Positions 13,021 to 24,100 of a DNA stretch of 64,000 nucleotides are shown here, piece by piece; position 1 is the stretch's first letter; every line of letters starts with the position of its first letter. Under the pieces are notes generated by a model, which saw nothing but the letters and a program-made list of their open reading frames with translations, was not told where the DNA came from and searched no databases. A program made the position numbers and the translations under genes. The stretch lies in NCBI GenBank assembly GCA_948567375.1, contig OX419760.1, forward strand, positions 35,402,001-35,466,000. The letters are read 5' to 3'. Origin of the DNA: Lunularia cruciata. Its lineage: Eukaryota; Streptophyta; Marchantiopsida; Lunulariales; Lunulariaceae.

Positions 13021-13771
13021 TGTAATACTCCAAAGACAAGAGAACTCTTCAAGAGAGATATGAGAGAGAAGACACCAATTTCACGCTCAATCCTCTAATG
13101 CCCCAAAGGAGCACGTTCTCTTTATTATACAACCAATGAGGATCTCCTCCAAGGAAGCTCCATCATAGGATTAGGTACATGAATAGGTGACCTGTCAGCA
13201 AGCTCCACCCTTAGATTACTTGCTTGGATGGGTGACATGTTGGTCTTGGTCCCATCTGGTTGGTCAAACAAACTTTGATTGGAAGGAATCTTCTAGGGAA
13301 TGTTCTTGTAGGAATCTCATAATCACATGGATGAGGTCCCATTGGAAAGCTCTTGGTGAGACAATCCAGGGGAGAGGGAGGCCAGCCTTTTCTCTGTTAG
13401 GGGGATCTATACATTTTTAAGGCCTAATTCATTTGTTTAGGCCTCCAAAATTGCGTCTAAAGTTTAGGCCTATTTTGGCTTCTACTCTATTAGTAAAAGT
13501 TCTCTTTTGGTAATAACTCTATATGATCTCTATTCTCTATCATGTGTAACATCCTTCTAGATTTTACCACCTCAAGTTTCACCTCTAGATCATATGCCTA
13601 ACTATGGATTCTAAAGTTTCCAAGCATGTTTCGATTTCTAGCCTATTTGTAGAAGTACTCTTTTGGTGATACGTCTAGCTTATCTACTTAGTCCATCATG
13701 TATAAAATCCTTCTAGATATTACCAAACCAAATTTCATCTCTAGATCATCTATCTAGCTATTGGAATTACA
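13021..13771 (-). mobile_element. Element B, 5' LTR
   Basis: A 751-bp LTR, plus-strand view TGTAATACTCCAAAG to TTGGAATTACA. It pairs with the truncated copy at 1-576. Element B therefore spans from before the window to 13771, apart from the inserted element A. Confidence 0.87.
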
Positions 13772-13932
13772 ACACCAAAGACCAACAAGACAAAGAACTT
13801 TGGCCCAAAGTTCAACAAGAAGCCAAAGACCATTGGCCAAAAGCAAAAAAACAAAGTAAAAGTTGAAGAAGATTAGGAAGCAAAGACCTCCCAATAGATG
13901 TGCAGGCCAAATTAGGAGGGAGATTGGCTCAA
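13772..13932. other. Spacer between two LTRs, nothing recognised
   Basis: 161 bp, purine-rich on the plus strand, with repeated CCAAAGAC-like words. No gene, promoter or repeat family is recognised. Confidence 0.4.
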
Positions 13933-14488
13933 TGTAATACTCCGAGGACAAGAGAAGATAAATACAAAATTCACACTCAATCTTTCGATGCCCCAAAGGA
14001 GCACCTTCTCTTTATTATATAGACAAAGAGGATCTCCTCCAACAAAGCTCAACCATAGGATTAGGCACATGGATAGGTGACATGTCAACAAGCTCCACCT
14101 TGGATTACTTACTTGGATGGGTGACATGTCGGTCCCGGTCATATCTGGTTGGTCAACCAAGCTTTGACCAGAGGGAATCTTTTAGGGAATCTTCCTGTAG
14201 GAATCTCAGAATCACGTGAGTGAGGTGTCATTGGAAAGCTCTCGATGAGAAAAACCAATGGGTAAAAGCCAAACTTTCCTCTGTTTGGAGGGAAGGGGGG
14301 AATCTGCCCATTTTTTAGGCCTAATTCATCTGTTAAGGCCTAAAAAATTGCCTTCAAAGATTTTAGGCATATTTTGATTCCTACTCTATTAGTAGAAGTC
14401 TCCTTTTGGTGATACCTCTTTCTGATCTATTGATTCCATCATGTGTAACATCCTTCTAGGTGGTACCAAGCCAATTCTTACCTTTAAA
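13933..14488 (-). mobile_element. Truncated LTR of the A/B family
   Basis: It starts with TGTAATACTCCGAGGACAAG like the solo LTR at 4246 and follows it to CTTTAAATCAT, then stops abruptly where element D-type sequence begins. About 180 bp of the LTR is missing. There is no internal region and no second LTR, so it is a solo or deleted copy broken by the neighbouring insertion. Confidence 0.8.
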
Positions 14489-14733
14489 TCATGCTTCTAG
14501 AAGGAACCAACAACTTCTAGAAGCTTCTAACGAGCTTAGCTTGCATGCCAAGTAGGGATTCTAGAAGGAAGCTTCTTGAGAAGCTTTCTAGTTAACTTGG
14601 CTTGCACTCTAAGAAAGTAACTCAAGGAAGCTTCTTGAGAAGCTTCTCAAGGCTCTTGTATGCTACCTATAAATACCAAAGCCAAAGCTCATGCTAGGCA
14701 TTTGGAGTTTTCCATCATTCAAGTGTCCCAATG
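14489..14733 (+). mobile_element. Partial LTR of the D family
   Basis: This segment matches 14879-15113 of the adjacent LTR nearly base for base: CTTCTAGAAGG blocks, GAAGCTTCTTGAGAAGCTTC palindromes, a TATAAATA box near 14671, and AAGTGTCCCAATG. It ends at the exact point where the full LTR of element D begins, so D appears to have inserted into an older D-type LTR. A perfect TTC-nn-GAA-nn-TTC heat-shock element lies at 14515-14527. Confidence 0.7.
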
Positions 14734-14802
14734 TGTAACAATATGGAGTTTAGCGACAAAGTCAGTCGGGCTCATGAAGTAGCACATAGGACAAATTAGC
14801 CT

Positions 14803-14817
14803 AGAATATTCCGGAAG
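14803..14817. promoter_or_regulatory. Heat-shock-element-like motif in the LTR of D
   Basis: GAATATTCCGGAA at 14804-14816 fits the three-unit heat-shock factor site (GAA-nn-TTC-nn-GAA) exactly. Imperfect units of the same kind (TTCTAGAA, GAAGCTTC) follow at 14825, 14879, 14939 and 15007, all upstream of the TATA box at 15047. Confidence 0.5.
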
Positions 14818-15046
14818 TATCTAGGAAGCTTCTTGGGAAGCTTCCCGGTCAGCTTAGCTTGCACCTTAAGTAAGTAGCTTCTAGAAGGAAGCTTCCAGGA
14901 GCTTCCAACTAGCTTAGCTTGCGTGCCAAGTAGGCGACTTCTAGAAGGAAGCTTCTTGAGAAGCTTCCTAGTTAACTTGGCTTCCACTCTAAGAAAGCGG
15001 CTTGAGGAAGCTTCTTGAGAAGCTTCTCAAGGGCCTTGTATGTACC

Positions 15047-15054
15047 TATAAATA
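15047..15054 (+). promoter_or_regulatory. TATA box of the element D LTR
   Basis: TATAAATA in the LTR, about 110 bp before its end; the same box occurs in the partial LTR copy near 14671. Its position fits the U3/R boundary of a plant LTR promoter. Confidence 0.6.
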
Positions 15055-15159
15055 CCAAAGCCAAAGCTCATGTTAGGCATTTGGAGTTTTCCCTCATTCA
15101 AGTGTCCCAATGTGAGCTTCCATTCTCCTATTTCTCTCCTCGGTTTCGGTCTTTTACAT

Positions 15160-15171
15160 TGGTATCAGAGC
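15160..15171 (+). other. Primer binding site of element D (perfect tRNA-iMet)
   Basis: TGGTATCAGAGC matches the complement of the plant initiator tRNA-Met 3' end at all 12 bases, one base after the LTR end. Confidence 0.9.
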
Positions 15172-15429
15172 AGGAATGGGATGGATGGAATTTATGGACC
15201 ACCAAATCCACTTTCGCCAAACCATTGAGACTTTCATGTCCAGATATTACCAAAGCATCGTTTCACACAATTCATCACCTCACGCTTTGGGCAGGATTTT
15301 CTACATATGATCACCGTGTTAGAGGAACCCTTGATACTTCCAATTGTAACTTATGGAAAACGGTGGACATGTTGTATCTATGTGTTAATCAACTAGATAA
15401 ATTGAGGGTAGTGGAATAGAGTAGTAGCG

Positions 15430-16316
15430 ATGGCGGCAATACCAGATGTTATCCTTGCAATGCAACAACAAATCGAGCATCTTACTCAATTGTTGGATGA
15501 ACGAGACCAGCAACGACGAGAACAGATAGACAAAGCGCCAGTTCAAGATGGAGAAGATCGCATTCGATTTCCGAAACCCAAGGTGTTTGAAGGCAAGAAT
15601 CTTCTAGGCACAGTGGAGAATTTTGTGTTTGACTGTGAATGTTACTTTGAAGCCACCAATCTTCAAGACGAGCGGAAACAAATTCTCTTTGCTTCTCACC
15701 AGTTGGATGGAGTGGCAAAACTTTGGTGGCGATTTCAGTAGAAAGAGCTGAATGACAAATTGTTACATGGGCAGAATTCAAGGATGCAATACTTGGTCGA
15801 TTTCAGACTATAAATGCCACCCGAGCTGCACGAGATAAATTGGCGGAGTTGAGGCAGATTGGCTTAGTGAGAAGCTACATCACACAATTTCAGAATATCA
15901 TCATGCAAATTCCAGATATCCAAGAAGGTGAAGTTCTGGATCGATTTGTGCGAGGATTGAAGTCACGAACCAGATTGGAGGTGACTATGCAAGAGCCACA
16001 GAATGTAGAAGAAGCCATGCAATTGGCTGAGCGTTTTGATTCCTTAGTTGCAACAACTTGGTCTCGACCTCGACCTACACAAAACCCACCAGTACCACGA
16101 GTGGAAGAACCGATACCAATGGAGATTGATGCTATCCAACGAAGACCACTTGGCACAGCAGATAGAGAAAGATTACAACAAAATGGAGGTTGTTTTTATT
16201 GTCGCCAGTTGGGGCATCGCATTGCTGAATGTACACTCAAGAATGGACGACCTCAACAAGTTGCCCAAGTGGAGATTGTGGAGCGGAATGATCAGGGAAA
16301 CGAGGAATCCCAGTAG
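15430..16316 (+). pseudogene. Element D gag (one stop and one frameshift)
   Basis: ATG 15430 opens a frame with a Gln-rich coiled region (MQQQIEHLTQLLDERDQQ), then the Gag core (FVFDCECYFEATNLQDERK, LDGVAKLWWRFQ). A TAG at 15739 and a frameshift near 15750 shift reading to the frame that holds LAELRQIGLVRSYITQFQNI, LDRFVRGLKSRTRLEV and a canonical CCHC zinc knuckle, CFYCRQLGHRIAEC, near 16192. It ends at TAG 16314. It would form the particle and bind RNA. It is the best preserved gag in the left half of the window. Confidence 0.85.
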
Positions 16317-17565
16317 GAGATTTCGAGCCACCTATTGGGAGCTTGATTAGTTCCGATGGGATTGAAGGCTCAACCTATGCAAGTTTGCTTCACTTGCAAG
16401 GTATGATATCTAATTGGGGTTGTAGAATTTTGGTTGATTCTGGAAGTTCAGAGAATTGCATGTCTATGCAAGTAGCAAAGGAATTGGGTATTCTATCAAG
16501 CCAGTGATTGGAAGTAGTTTGATGATGGCGGATGGTAGAAAGGGTTCTGCATTCCGCACCTTGCATCCTATTACCTTCAAGATTGGGAAGGAGTATTTGG
16601 AGTGTATGAGGTTTGTAGTGGCACCTCTACACTATGATATCATTCTGGGTCTACCTTGGTTTGAATGTCATAAGGTTCAATTTGATTGGACCCGACACCA
16701 AATTCAAGTACAACACCAGGGTAGGAATTTCCGATTAGGTTGTCTGGCACCTCTGAGTAAGACACCTAAGAATAGTCAGTCCCAAGATGGGAAGTTTGTC
16801 GAGAAGGTAGCCATAGAGCAAATCTGGAAGGGAGATGAGTCCCAAGATGGGAAGTTTGCCAAGAAGGCAACCATGGAGCAAACTCGGAAGAGAGATGAGT
16901 CCCTAAAAGGGAAGTTTGTTAATAAAGCAGCCATAGAGTAAGCTTTGGAGGAAGATAAGTTTGTATTTGCGGTGTGGATCAAGCCGATTGCACAAGAACA
17001 ATCTGAGGAGGGCCAAGTGCCGCATCAAGCAACGGTTGATCGGATATTTCAGGAGTTTGCAGATGTGTTTCCGGATGATCTACCAAATGGATTACCCTCT
17101 GATTGAGGTATGCCCTTCAAGATCGAGTTATTGCCAGGGAGTACTCCGGTGAGTAGACCAATCTATCGACTTTCACCAAAGGAGTTGGAGGAGTTGCGAA
17201 CAACACTTACAGAGTTGTTGGAGAAGGATTTCGTACGACATAGTACCTCTCCTTGGGGAGCACCGGTACTATTTGTTCCAAAGAAGGATGGATGACTTCG
17301 TTTTTGTATTGATTACCGTGTGTTCAATAAGCAAACCGTGAAGAATGCATATCCCTTGCCTCGGATCGATGACTTGCTTGATCAATTAAGTGGAGCATGC
17401 TACTTTTCCAAGTTAGATCTTCATAGCGGTTATCAGAAAATTCCTATTGAAGGAGAAGACGTACAAAAGATTACATGTCGTACAAGGTATGGACATTTTG
17501 AATGGAGAATTCTACCTTTTGGACTCACTAATGTTCCAGCAGTCTTCATGGATACATCGAGATAC
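16317..17565 (+). pseudogene. Element D protease and reverse transcriptase, truncated
   Basis: The aspartic protease follows gag (RILVDSGSSENC near 16420, then HYDIILGLPWFE near 16640). Next is a linker with two or three near-repeats of SQDGKFV-KA near 16783-16930. The reverse transcriptase starts about 17040 (FPDDLPNGL), continues with YRLSPKELEELR, SPWGAPVLFVPKKDG, a TGA at 17293 where CGA would be expected, [27 protein letters not shown] and [12 protein letters not shown]. The sequence leaves the family at about 17565, before the catalytic YxDD box. RNase H, integrase and 3' LTR are missing. Confidence 0.85.
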
Positions 17566-18179
17566 TTTTCTTTCCTCCTAATGTAAAACTCTTACTGAAA
17601 ATAAAAGCCAATAGCGCGAAGGTCTTCGAATTCACGAACGGGTCTAGACATTGAGGAACGGTAACGTACGAAATGACAAGGGCGGAACGGGACTGAGGAA
17701 CTCGGCCCGTTCTGACATAATGGCGAAATGAGCGACTGGCGGTCAGGTTGCGATTTCCGCGATTAGGGTTCGGTGATTGTAGCCACAGAGGTCCTTCTAA
17801 GTACAGTGGGGAAATCTGCCCAGGAGTAGAAGCATGGCGAAGACCGTGCTTTATATTCTTGTGGTGCGCTCAGGGAGAGGTTAGTTTCACTACTCTTCAT
17901 CGGACGAGCGAAGTGCGGGCGCTGGAGCTCTCTCTCCTGTACGTGGAACGAAACAAACGTTGTGGAGATTGAGGGTGGAAAGGAGTGAGAAAGAACATAT
18001 AAAATATATAAGTAAAAGTAAGTAAAATATATCGGGGTAAAGGAGTGTATGAAATTTGGAAGCTGATGAGCTCGGTTTTGAAAGCATCAAGGAATCCTGT
18101 TGGCGCCGAGAGGGCTTGGTGCTTGATGAGACGTGGGAATATTTGAGAATTCGACTCCTGACGTCGAGGCGGGGGAAAG
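17566..18179 (+). promoter_or_regulatory. 5' flank and probable promoter/5' leader of NRPB1
   Basis: 614 bp between the broken element D and the NRPB1 start codon, with higher GC and no transposon similarity. The promoter and 5' leader of NRPB1 must lie here or overlap D. A 17-codon upstream frame (ATG 17834 to TAG 17884) could lie in the leader. No clear TATA box is seen, as is common for housekeeping genes; the transcription start is unknown. Confidence 0.45.
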
Positions 18180-21100
18180 ATGGATCAGCGCTTTGCCTAC
18201 TCCCCGGCTGACTTGGCTCGGGTGAAGACGGTGCAATTTGGCATCCTCGGGCCAGATGAGATTGTATGATTTTCCCCCGGTTGTTGAGCTGATTAGGGTT
18301 GTTGAGAATTCGCAGGCAGTTTGTGGGACTGTAGATGATGAATTTCGTGGACTTCTGTTCGCTGTTTGTACATTGTTTTGGGTCGAGTCATCCCATCGTT
18401 TGTTATGCCGCATGATGTGATGTTTTCTTCAAGTTTGAACTTATTTTGTGTCTTCGCATGCTTCGTTGTTGATGATGAATAGCGCCAAATGTCGGTGGTG
18501 AAGATCGAGAGCAGTGAGACTTATGACAGAGGGAAGCCCAGGATGGGCGGCCTCAGTGACCCTCGATTAGGCACAATTGACAGGCATGTTAAGTGTGAAA
18601 CTTGTTCGGGTAGTATGGCAGAGTGCCCCGGCCATTTTGGGCACTTGGAGCTGGCAAAGCCCATGTTTCACATAGGCTTTTTGAAGACTGTGTTGGCACT
18701 TCTCCGCTGCGTGTGCTACAACTGCTCGAGAGTTCTTGCTGATGAGGTAGCTTATATTTTCTTAGTTCTGAAAAATTAACTAAGTTCGTTAATTGCAAGG
18801 CAGATGAATTCAAGCTCTTTGTTGTTGTGAAATGGGACCATATGTATGCACAATCGTGTTAACCGGGATCAGCATGTGAAAATTACGCTCCTTTGTTTCA
18901 CATTTTAATTATTCTCAACTGTCCAACTCCAATCATCGCTGAAGGTCATTCGGAAAGACTTTCGGACCGATACTGAAACACTTCTAGGAATCTGAAAAGC
19001 CGTCAGTCATCATAGCAAGGAAAGATCTTTGGCTTTAAGGTTGGTTGACATTGTCGAGGGAGAAGGTCTTTTTGTTTCTTTACGTCTGACTAGAGCAGAA
19101 ACCGTTGCACAACAGGACGATCATCGCTTCAAGCAAGCTAAGAAAGTGCGTAACCCGAAGCACCGATTGAAGAAGGTACTCGAATGCTGCAAGAGCAAGC
19201 AGAAGTGCGAGGGAGGTGATGAAATTGAGGACGATACCAAGGAGGAGATTGAGAAGAAGAAGAAACACGGTGGTTGTGGAGCACAACAGCCTAAGATTAG
19301 CATAGACGGTATGAAAATTATTGCGGAATTCAAGGCCCCTCGGAAAAGGGCAGACGAGCAGGATCAGTACATGCCGGAGCCTGTGGAAAGAAAACAACAG
19401 CTTAGTGCTGAAAAGGTGCACATTTGCACAATGGACGCATGCTTCCACAATGAACACACTCCCTGGAGGATACATTGATTGTCTATTCTCCGGTTTTTCT
19501 TCCTTACATTTTCGAATACTTGTAATCTAGGGTACGAGGGCTCACTTTCGTTATTGTGGACTCAGATTCTCAGTATACTGAAGCGAATATCAGATGAAGA
19601 GATCACTTTACTGGGTTTGAGTCCCAAGTTTGCCCGACCTGAATGGCTCATTCTGCAAGTACTTCCAATCCCTCCGCCTCCGGTGAGGCCTTCTGTGATG
19701 ATGGACAGTTCTGCAAGAAGTGAAGTAAGTTACTCAGTCCTGTTTCTTACATCCTATGTGATGTGTGATGAATGAAAAGAAGGGAATGGATACTTGAATA
19801 CCATCTGTTGAGAGCCTTCGTAGAGGGTAAGGATGGCAAAATCACTTTCGTGGGCACTAAGTTTACCTGTAAATGACCTGGTATCAGGATGACTTGACAC
19901 ATCAACTGGTCATGATTATTCGTCACAATAATAACTTAAAGCGGCAAGAGCAAAACGGAGCTCCAACTCACATCATCAACGAGTTCGCCCAGCTGCTCCA
20001 GTTTCACATTGCAACTTATTTTGACAACGATCTACCTGGACAACCAAGGGTAAGTTCCTTTGTCTTGCGCCATGTCTGATTCGTTAATGTTCGGATTTCA
20101 ACCTTACGAGAGCTATACTCGGACTTTTACATCACCCGTCCTGAGAAATACGCCATTTTCCGACAGGCTACTCAGAGATCTGGAAGGCCTATCAAGTCGA
20201 TCTGTCAACGCCTGAAGGCCAAAGAAGGGCGTATAAGAGGAAATTTGATGGGGAAGCGAGTCGATTTTTCGGCTCGTACTGTCATAACACCAGATCCTAA
20301 TATCAATATTGATGAACTCGGAGTACCATGGAGTATCGCCTTGAATTTGACGTATCCAGAAACCGTCACCCCTTACAACATGGAAAGGTAATGTATTGAC
20401 TGCAGTTGATTAACCATTCTTCAAGTTGCCAATCATACTACGTGTTATTCCTGTTATGTCGAGTTTGATAATTAATAAAGCTGAGAAAATTGTAAATATG
20501 ATTTACGATGCCCTCAAAGCATCCAGGAAGGCAAAAGGGATGTGCTGTTTAACCGCCAATGTCATTATGAGCAGGTTAAAGGAGCTTGTTGAGTATGGAC
20601 CTCATCCCCCTCCTGGCAAGACTGGAGCGAAATACATTATTCGAGAGGATGGGCAGAGGCTTGATCTTAGATTCCTAAAAAAGAGCAGCGATCGTCATTT
20701 GGAGCTTGGTTACAAGGTACAATATCGTTTTACATTGTTTCAAACATGAATTCTCCAGCTATTTACAATCTGCGTTTTGCAGCTCTAGTGCTAAGGAAAT
20801 GAGGGCCTGTGCAGGTCGAGAGACACTTGAACGACGGCGATTTTGTGCTGTTTAACCGGCAGCCCAGTCTGCATAAGATGTCCATCATGGGGCATCGGAT
20901 TCGAATCATGCCGTACTCGACGTTTCGTCTGAATCTTTCCGTGACATCCCCTTACAATGCTGATTTTGATGGTGACGAGATGAATATGCACGTTCCTCAG
21001 TCCTTCGAGACGAGGGCCGAAGTCCTGGAACTCATGATGGTTCCAAAGTGCATCGTTTCTCCACAGTCGAATAAGCCGGTTATTGGAATTGTGCAAGATA

Positions 21101-24100
21101 CGCTTTTGGGCTGTAGGAAAGTGACAAAGAGGGATGCTTTCATAGAGAAGGTAAGGTAGCGCTGGGAAATGTGGATTAGTACATGAGTCTGATGGCTTCA
21201 TGTTAAATCAGGAATGTCGACAATCCATGAGCATGTCCGCCAGGATTGTCTGACAAAAGCAGGCCATCGTCAGAGAAGTCCGTAGGAAATCAAAAGACTA
21301 GAAGTAAATGTCGTGGATATCTTCGCTCTATAGTCATAGAAATATAGAACAGTATCCATCTTTTTATTGCATAAACAGGGTTTCGAGTTGGTGTATCGTT
21401 GTTTTTAGAAGGTTACTTGAATGTGGGAAGGAGTCCGATCTGAATTTTATTTTTGCATGGCGTGCAGGATGTCTTCATGAATATCCTGATGTGGTGGGAA
21501 GACTTCGACGGCAAGATTCCTATTCCAACCATACTAAAGCCCAGACCGGTCTGGACTGGCAAACAAGTTTTCAATCTCATTATACCAAAACAAATCAATC
21601 TCATGCGTCAGTCATTTGGACATCCAGATGGAGAAACTGGGGATATGTCACCTGGTGATACAGTGGTGCGCATTGAGAAGGGAGAGCTTGTTTGTGGAAT
21701 CTTGTGCAAGAAGTCACTCGGGACTTCTTTAGGAAGTCTCATTCACGTTATTTGGTAAGTTAGGATATCTAGGTGGCTATTAAAAACAGGTCCGCGAGCT
21801 CATGTAGCCGTGGGTTTCTGATTCTGTAAAGCCTTGGGTTGTATTGGAAACTATCGTTGAATTACTGTCAATGGATTTTCTGCGTGCTATTGCTGCCGAA
21901 TTCGCAATCTTCTTTTTAGTGAGATGTTTCTTTCATAAGACCTCCTCACATGACTGAGGGCAGTATACTAAGTCTTTTTCTCAAACACGGTTCAAACACA
22001 GGGAAGAAGTCGGTCCAGATGCCGCGCGCAAGTTTCTGGGACACACACAGTGGTTGGTGAATTATTGGCTACTACAACAAGGTTTCAGTATTGGTATTGG
22101 AGATACGATTGCTGATTCAGCAACTATGGAGAAGATCAATGACACCATTGCTAAGGCCAAAAGCGATGTGAAAGACTTGATCAAACAGGCGCAGGAGAAG
22201 CAGCTTGAGGCGCAGCCCGGTCGAACTATGATGGAGTCTTTTGAGAACAACGTCAATAGGGTGAGTGTGCTCTCCAGTTACAGTTTCATGACGTTTATTG
22301 CCATCTCGAGATAGTCTTGAAATGGCGCTCTCACTTCTGGAGAGCGTAAATAAAAATTTGTGAGGTGTCAGTTTTTGAGGGTGGTTATTCGAGTGATCCT
22401 GGAGATACTTCGGCAGACGGAGTGGAGAATCTCTGTTAGTTCTTCCTTCGCGAGACTTATTGCTGTTAACTGGTTGTCAATCTCCTCTTTCCATACGTCT
22501 GTCTGCTTGCCTTGAACTATTGGTAATTTTGTGAGTTTATGACTTGACTTTGCAGGTGTTGAATAATGCTCGTGATGAAGCCGGTTCCAGTGCTCAGAAA
22601 AGTTTGTCTGAGAGCAACAACTTGAAGGCCATGGTGACGGCTGGTTCCAAGGGATCCTTCATCAATATATCTCAGATGATTGCTTGTGTAGGGCAGCAAA
22701 ATGTGGAGGGAAAGCGTATCCCTTACGGATTTATAGACCGGACACTGCCTCATTTTACAAAGGATGACTACGGGCCTGAGAGTCGTGGTTTTGTGGAGAA
22801 TTCATACCTTCGGGGTCTTACGCCACAAGAATTTTTCTTCCATGCTATGGGAGGAAGGGAAGGTCTGATCGACACTGCTGTGAAAACATCCGAGACGGGA
22901 TACATCCAAAGACGCCTTGTTAAGGCTATGGAGGATGTTATGGTGAAGTATGATGGAACTGTTCGGAATTCACTTGGTGATGTTATTCAGTTCCTGTACG
23001 GGGAAGACGGTATGGACTCGGTCTGGATAGAGAGTCAGAAACTGGATTCTTTGAAGATGAAGAAAAAAGAGTTCAATAACACTTACAAGTTTGAGATGGA
23101 CAGAGATGAGTGGAATCCTGACTACATGTCCCAGGAGGCAGCAGATGACATTAAGACCATACAGGAGTTTCGTAATGTCTTCGATGCTGAGGTCCAGAAG
23201 CTGGAAGCAGATCGTAGACAAATGGGTACTGAAATTGCTCCTAGTGGGGACCCGAATTGTTACCTGCCTGTCAACCTGAAAAGGCTGATCTGGAACGCCC
23301 AGAAAATCTTCAAAGTTGATACCAAGAAGTTCTCTGACATGCATCCGATGGAGATCGTAGAAGCTGTTGATAAGCTTCAAGAGCGCTTGAAGGTTGTGGC
23401 TGGGGATGATCCTATTAGTATGGAGGCTCAGAAGAATGCCACTCTGTTTTTTAACTGTCTCTTACGTAGCACTCTGGCCAGCAAGAGGGTGTTAAAGGAG
23501 TGGCGGCTCCCGAAAGAAGCATTCGAGTGGGTCATTGGGGAAATTGAGACTCGCTTTTTACAGTCACTGGTTGCACCAGGAGAGATGATTGGATGTGTAG
23601 CTGCGCAGTCGATCGGAGAGCCTGCCACACAGATGACTTTGAACACTTTCCATTTTGCGGGAGTGTCAGCAAAGAATGTGACTCTCGGTGTCCCGCGCCT
23701 AAGAGAGATCATTAATCTTGCCAAGAAGACTAAAACTCCTTCTTTATCTGTTTACTTGAAGGCTGGAGTTAATGGTGAGAAGGATAAGGCAAAGAATGTG
23801 CAGTGTGCATTAGAGTACACTACTTTGAGAAGCGTGACGCAGGCTACAGAGATCTGGTATGATCCAGATCCAATGAGTACGATCATCGAAGAGGATGTGG
23901 AGTTTGTTAGGAGTTACTATGAAATGCCGGACGAGGATGTTGCACCGGAGAAGATTTCACCTTGGCTTTTGCGTATAGAGCTGAATCGCGAAATGATGGT
24001 CGACAAGAAACTTACCATGGCAGATATTGCAGAGAAGATTAACTTGGAGTTTGATGATGACTTGACATGTATATTCAATGATGACAATGCCGAGAAACTC

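Larger units (their letters stand above)
14734..15158 (+). mobile_element. Element D, 5' LTR
   Basis: A 425-bp LTR with ends TGTAACAA and CTTTTACA, followed by a perfect initiator-Met primer site. The U3 part is full of short palindromes built on GAAGCTTC, followed by a TATAAATA box and a probable transcript start. The 3' LTR is absent because the element is cut off at about 17565. Confidence 0.8.

Noticed and set aside
19029-19115. Extension of NRPB1 exon 3 upstream, since the frame is open there
   Set aside because: Homology to plant NRPB1 begins exactly after the AG at 19115, and residues before it match nothing.
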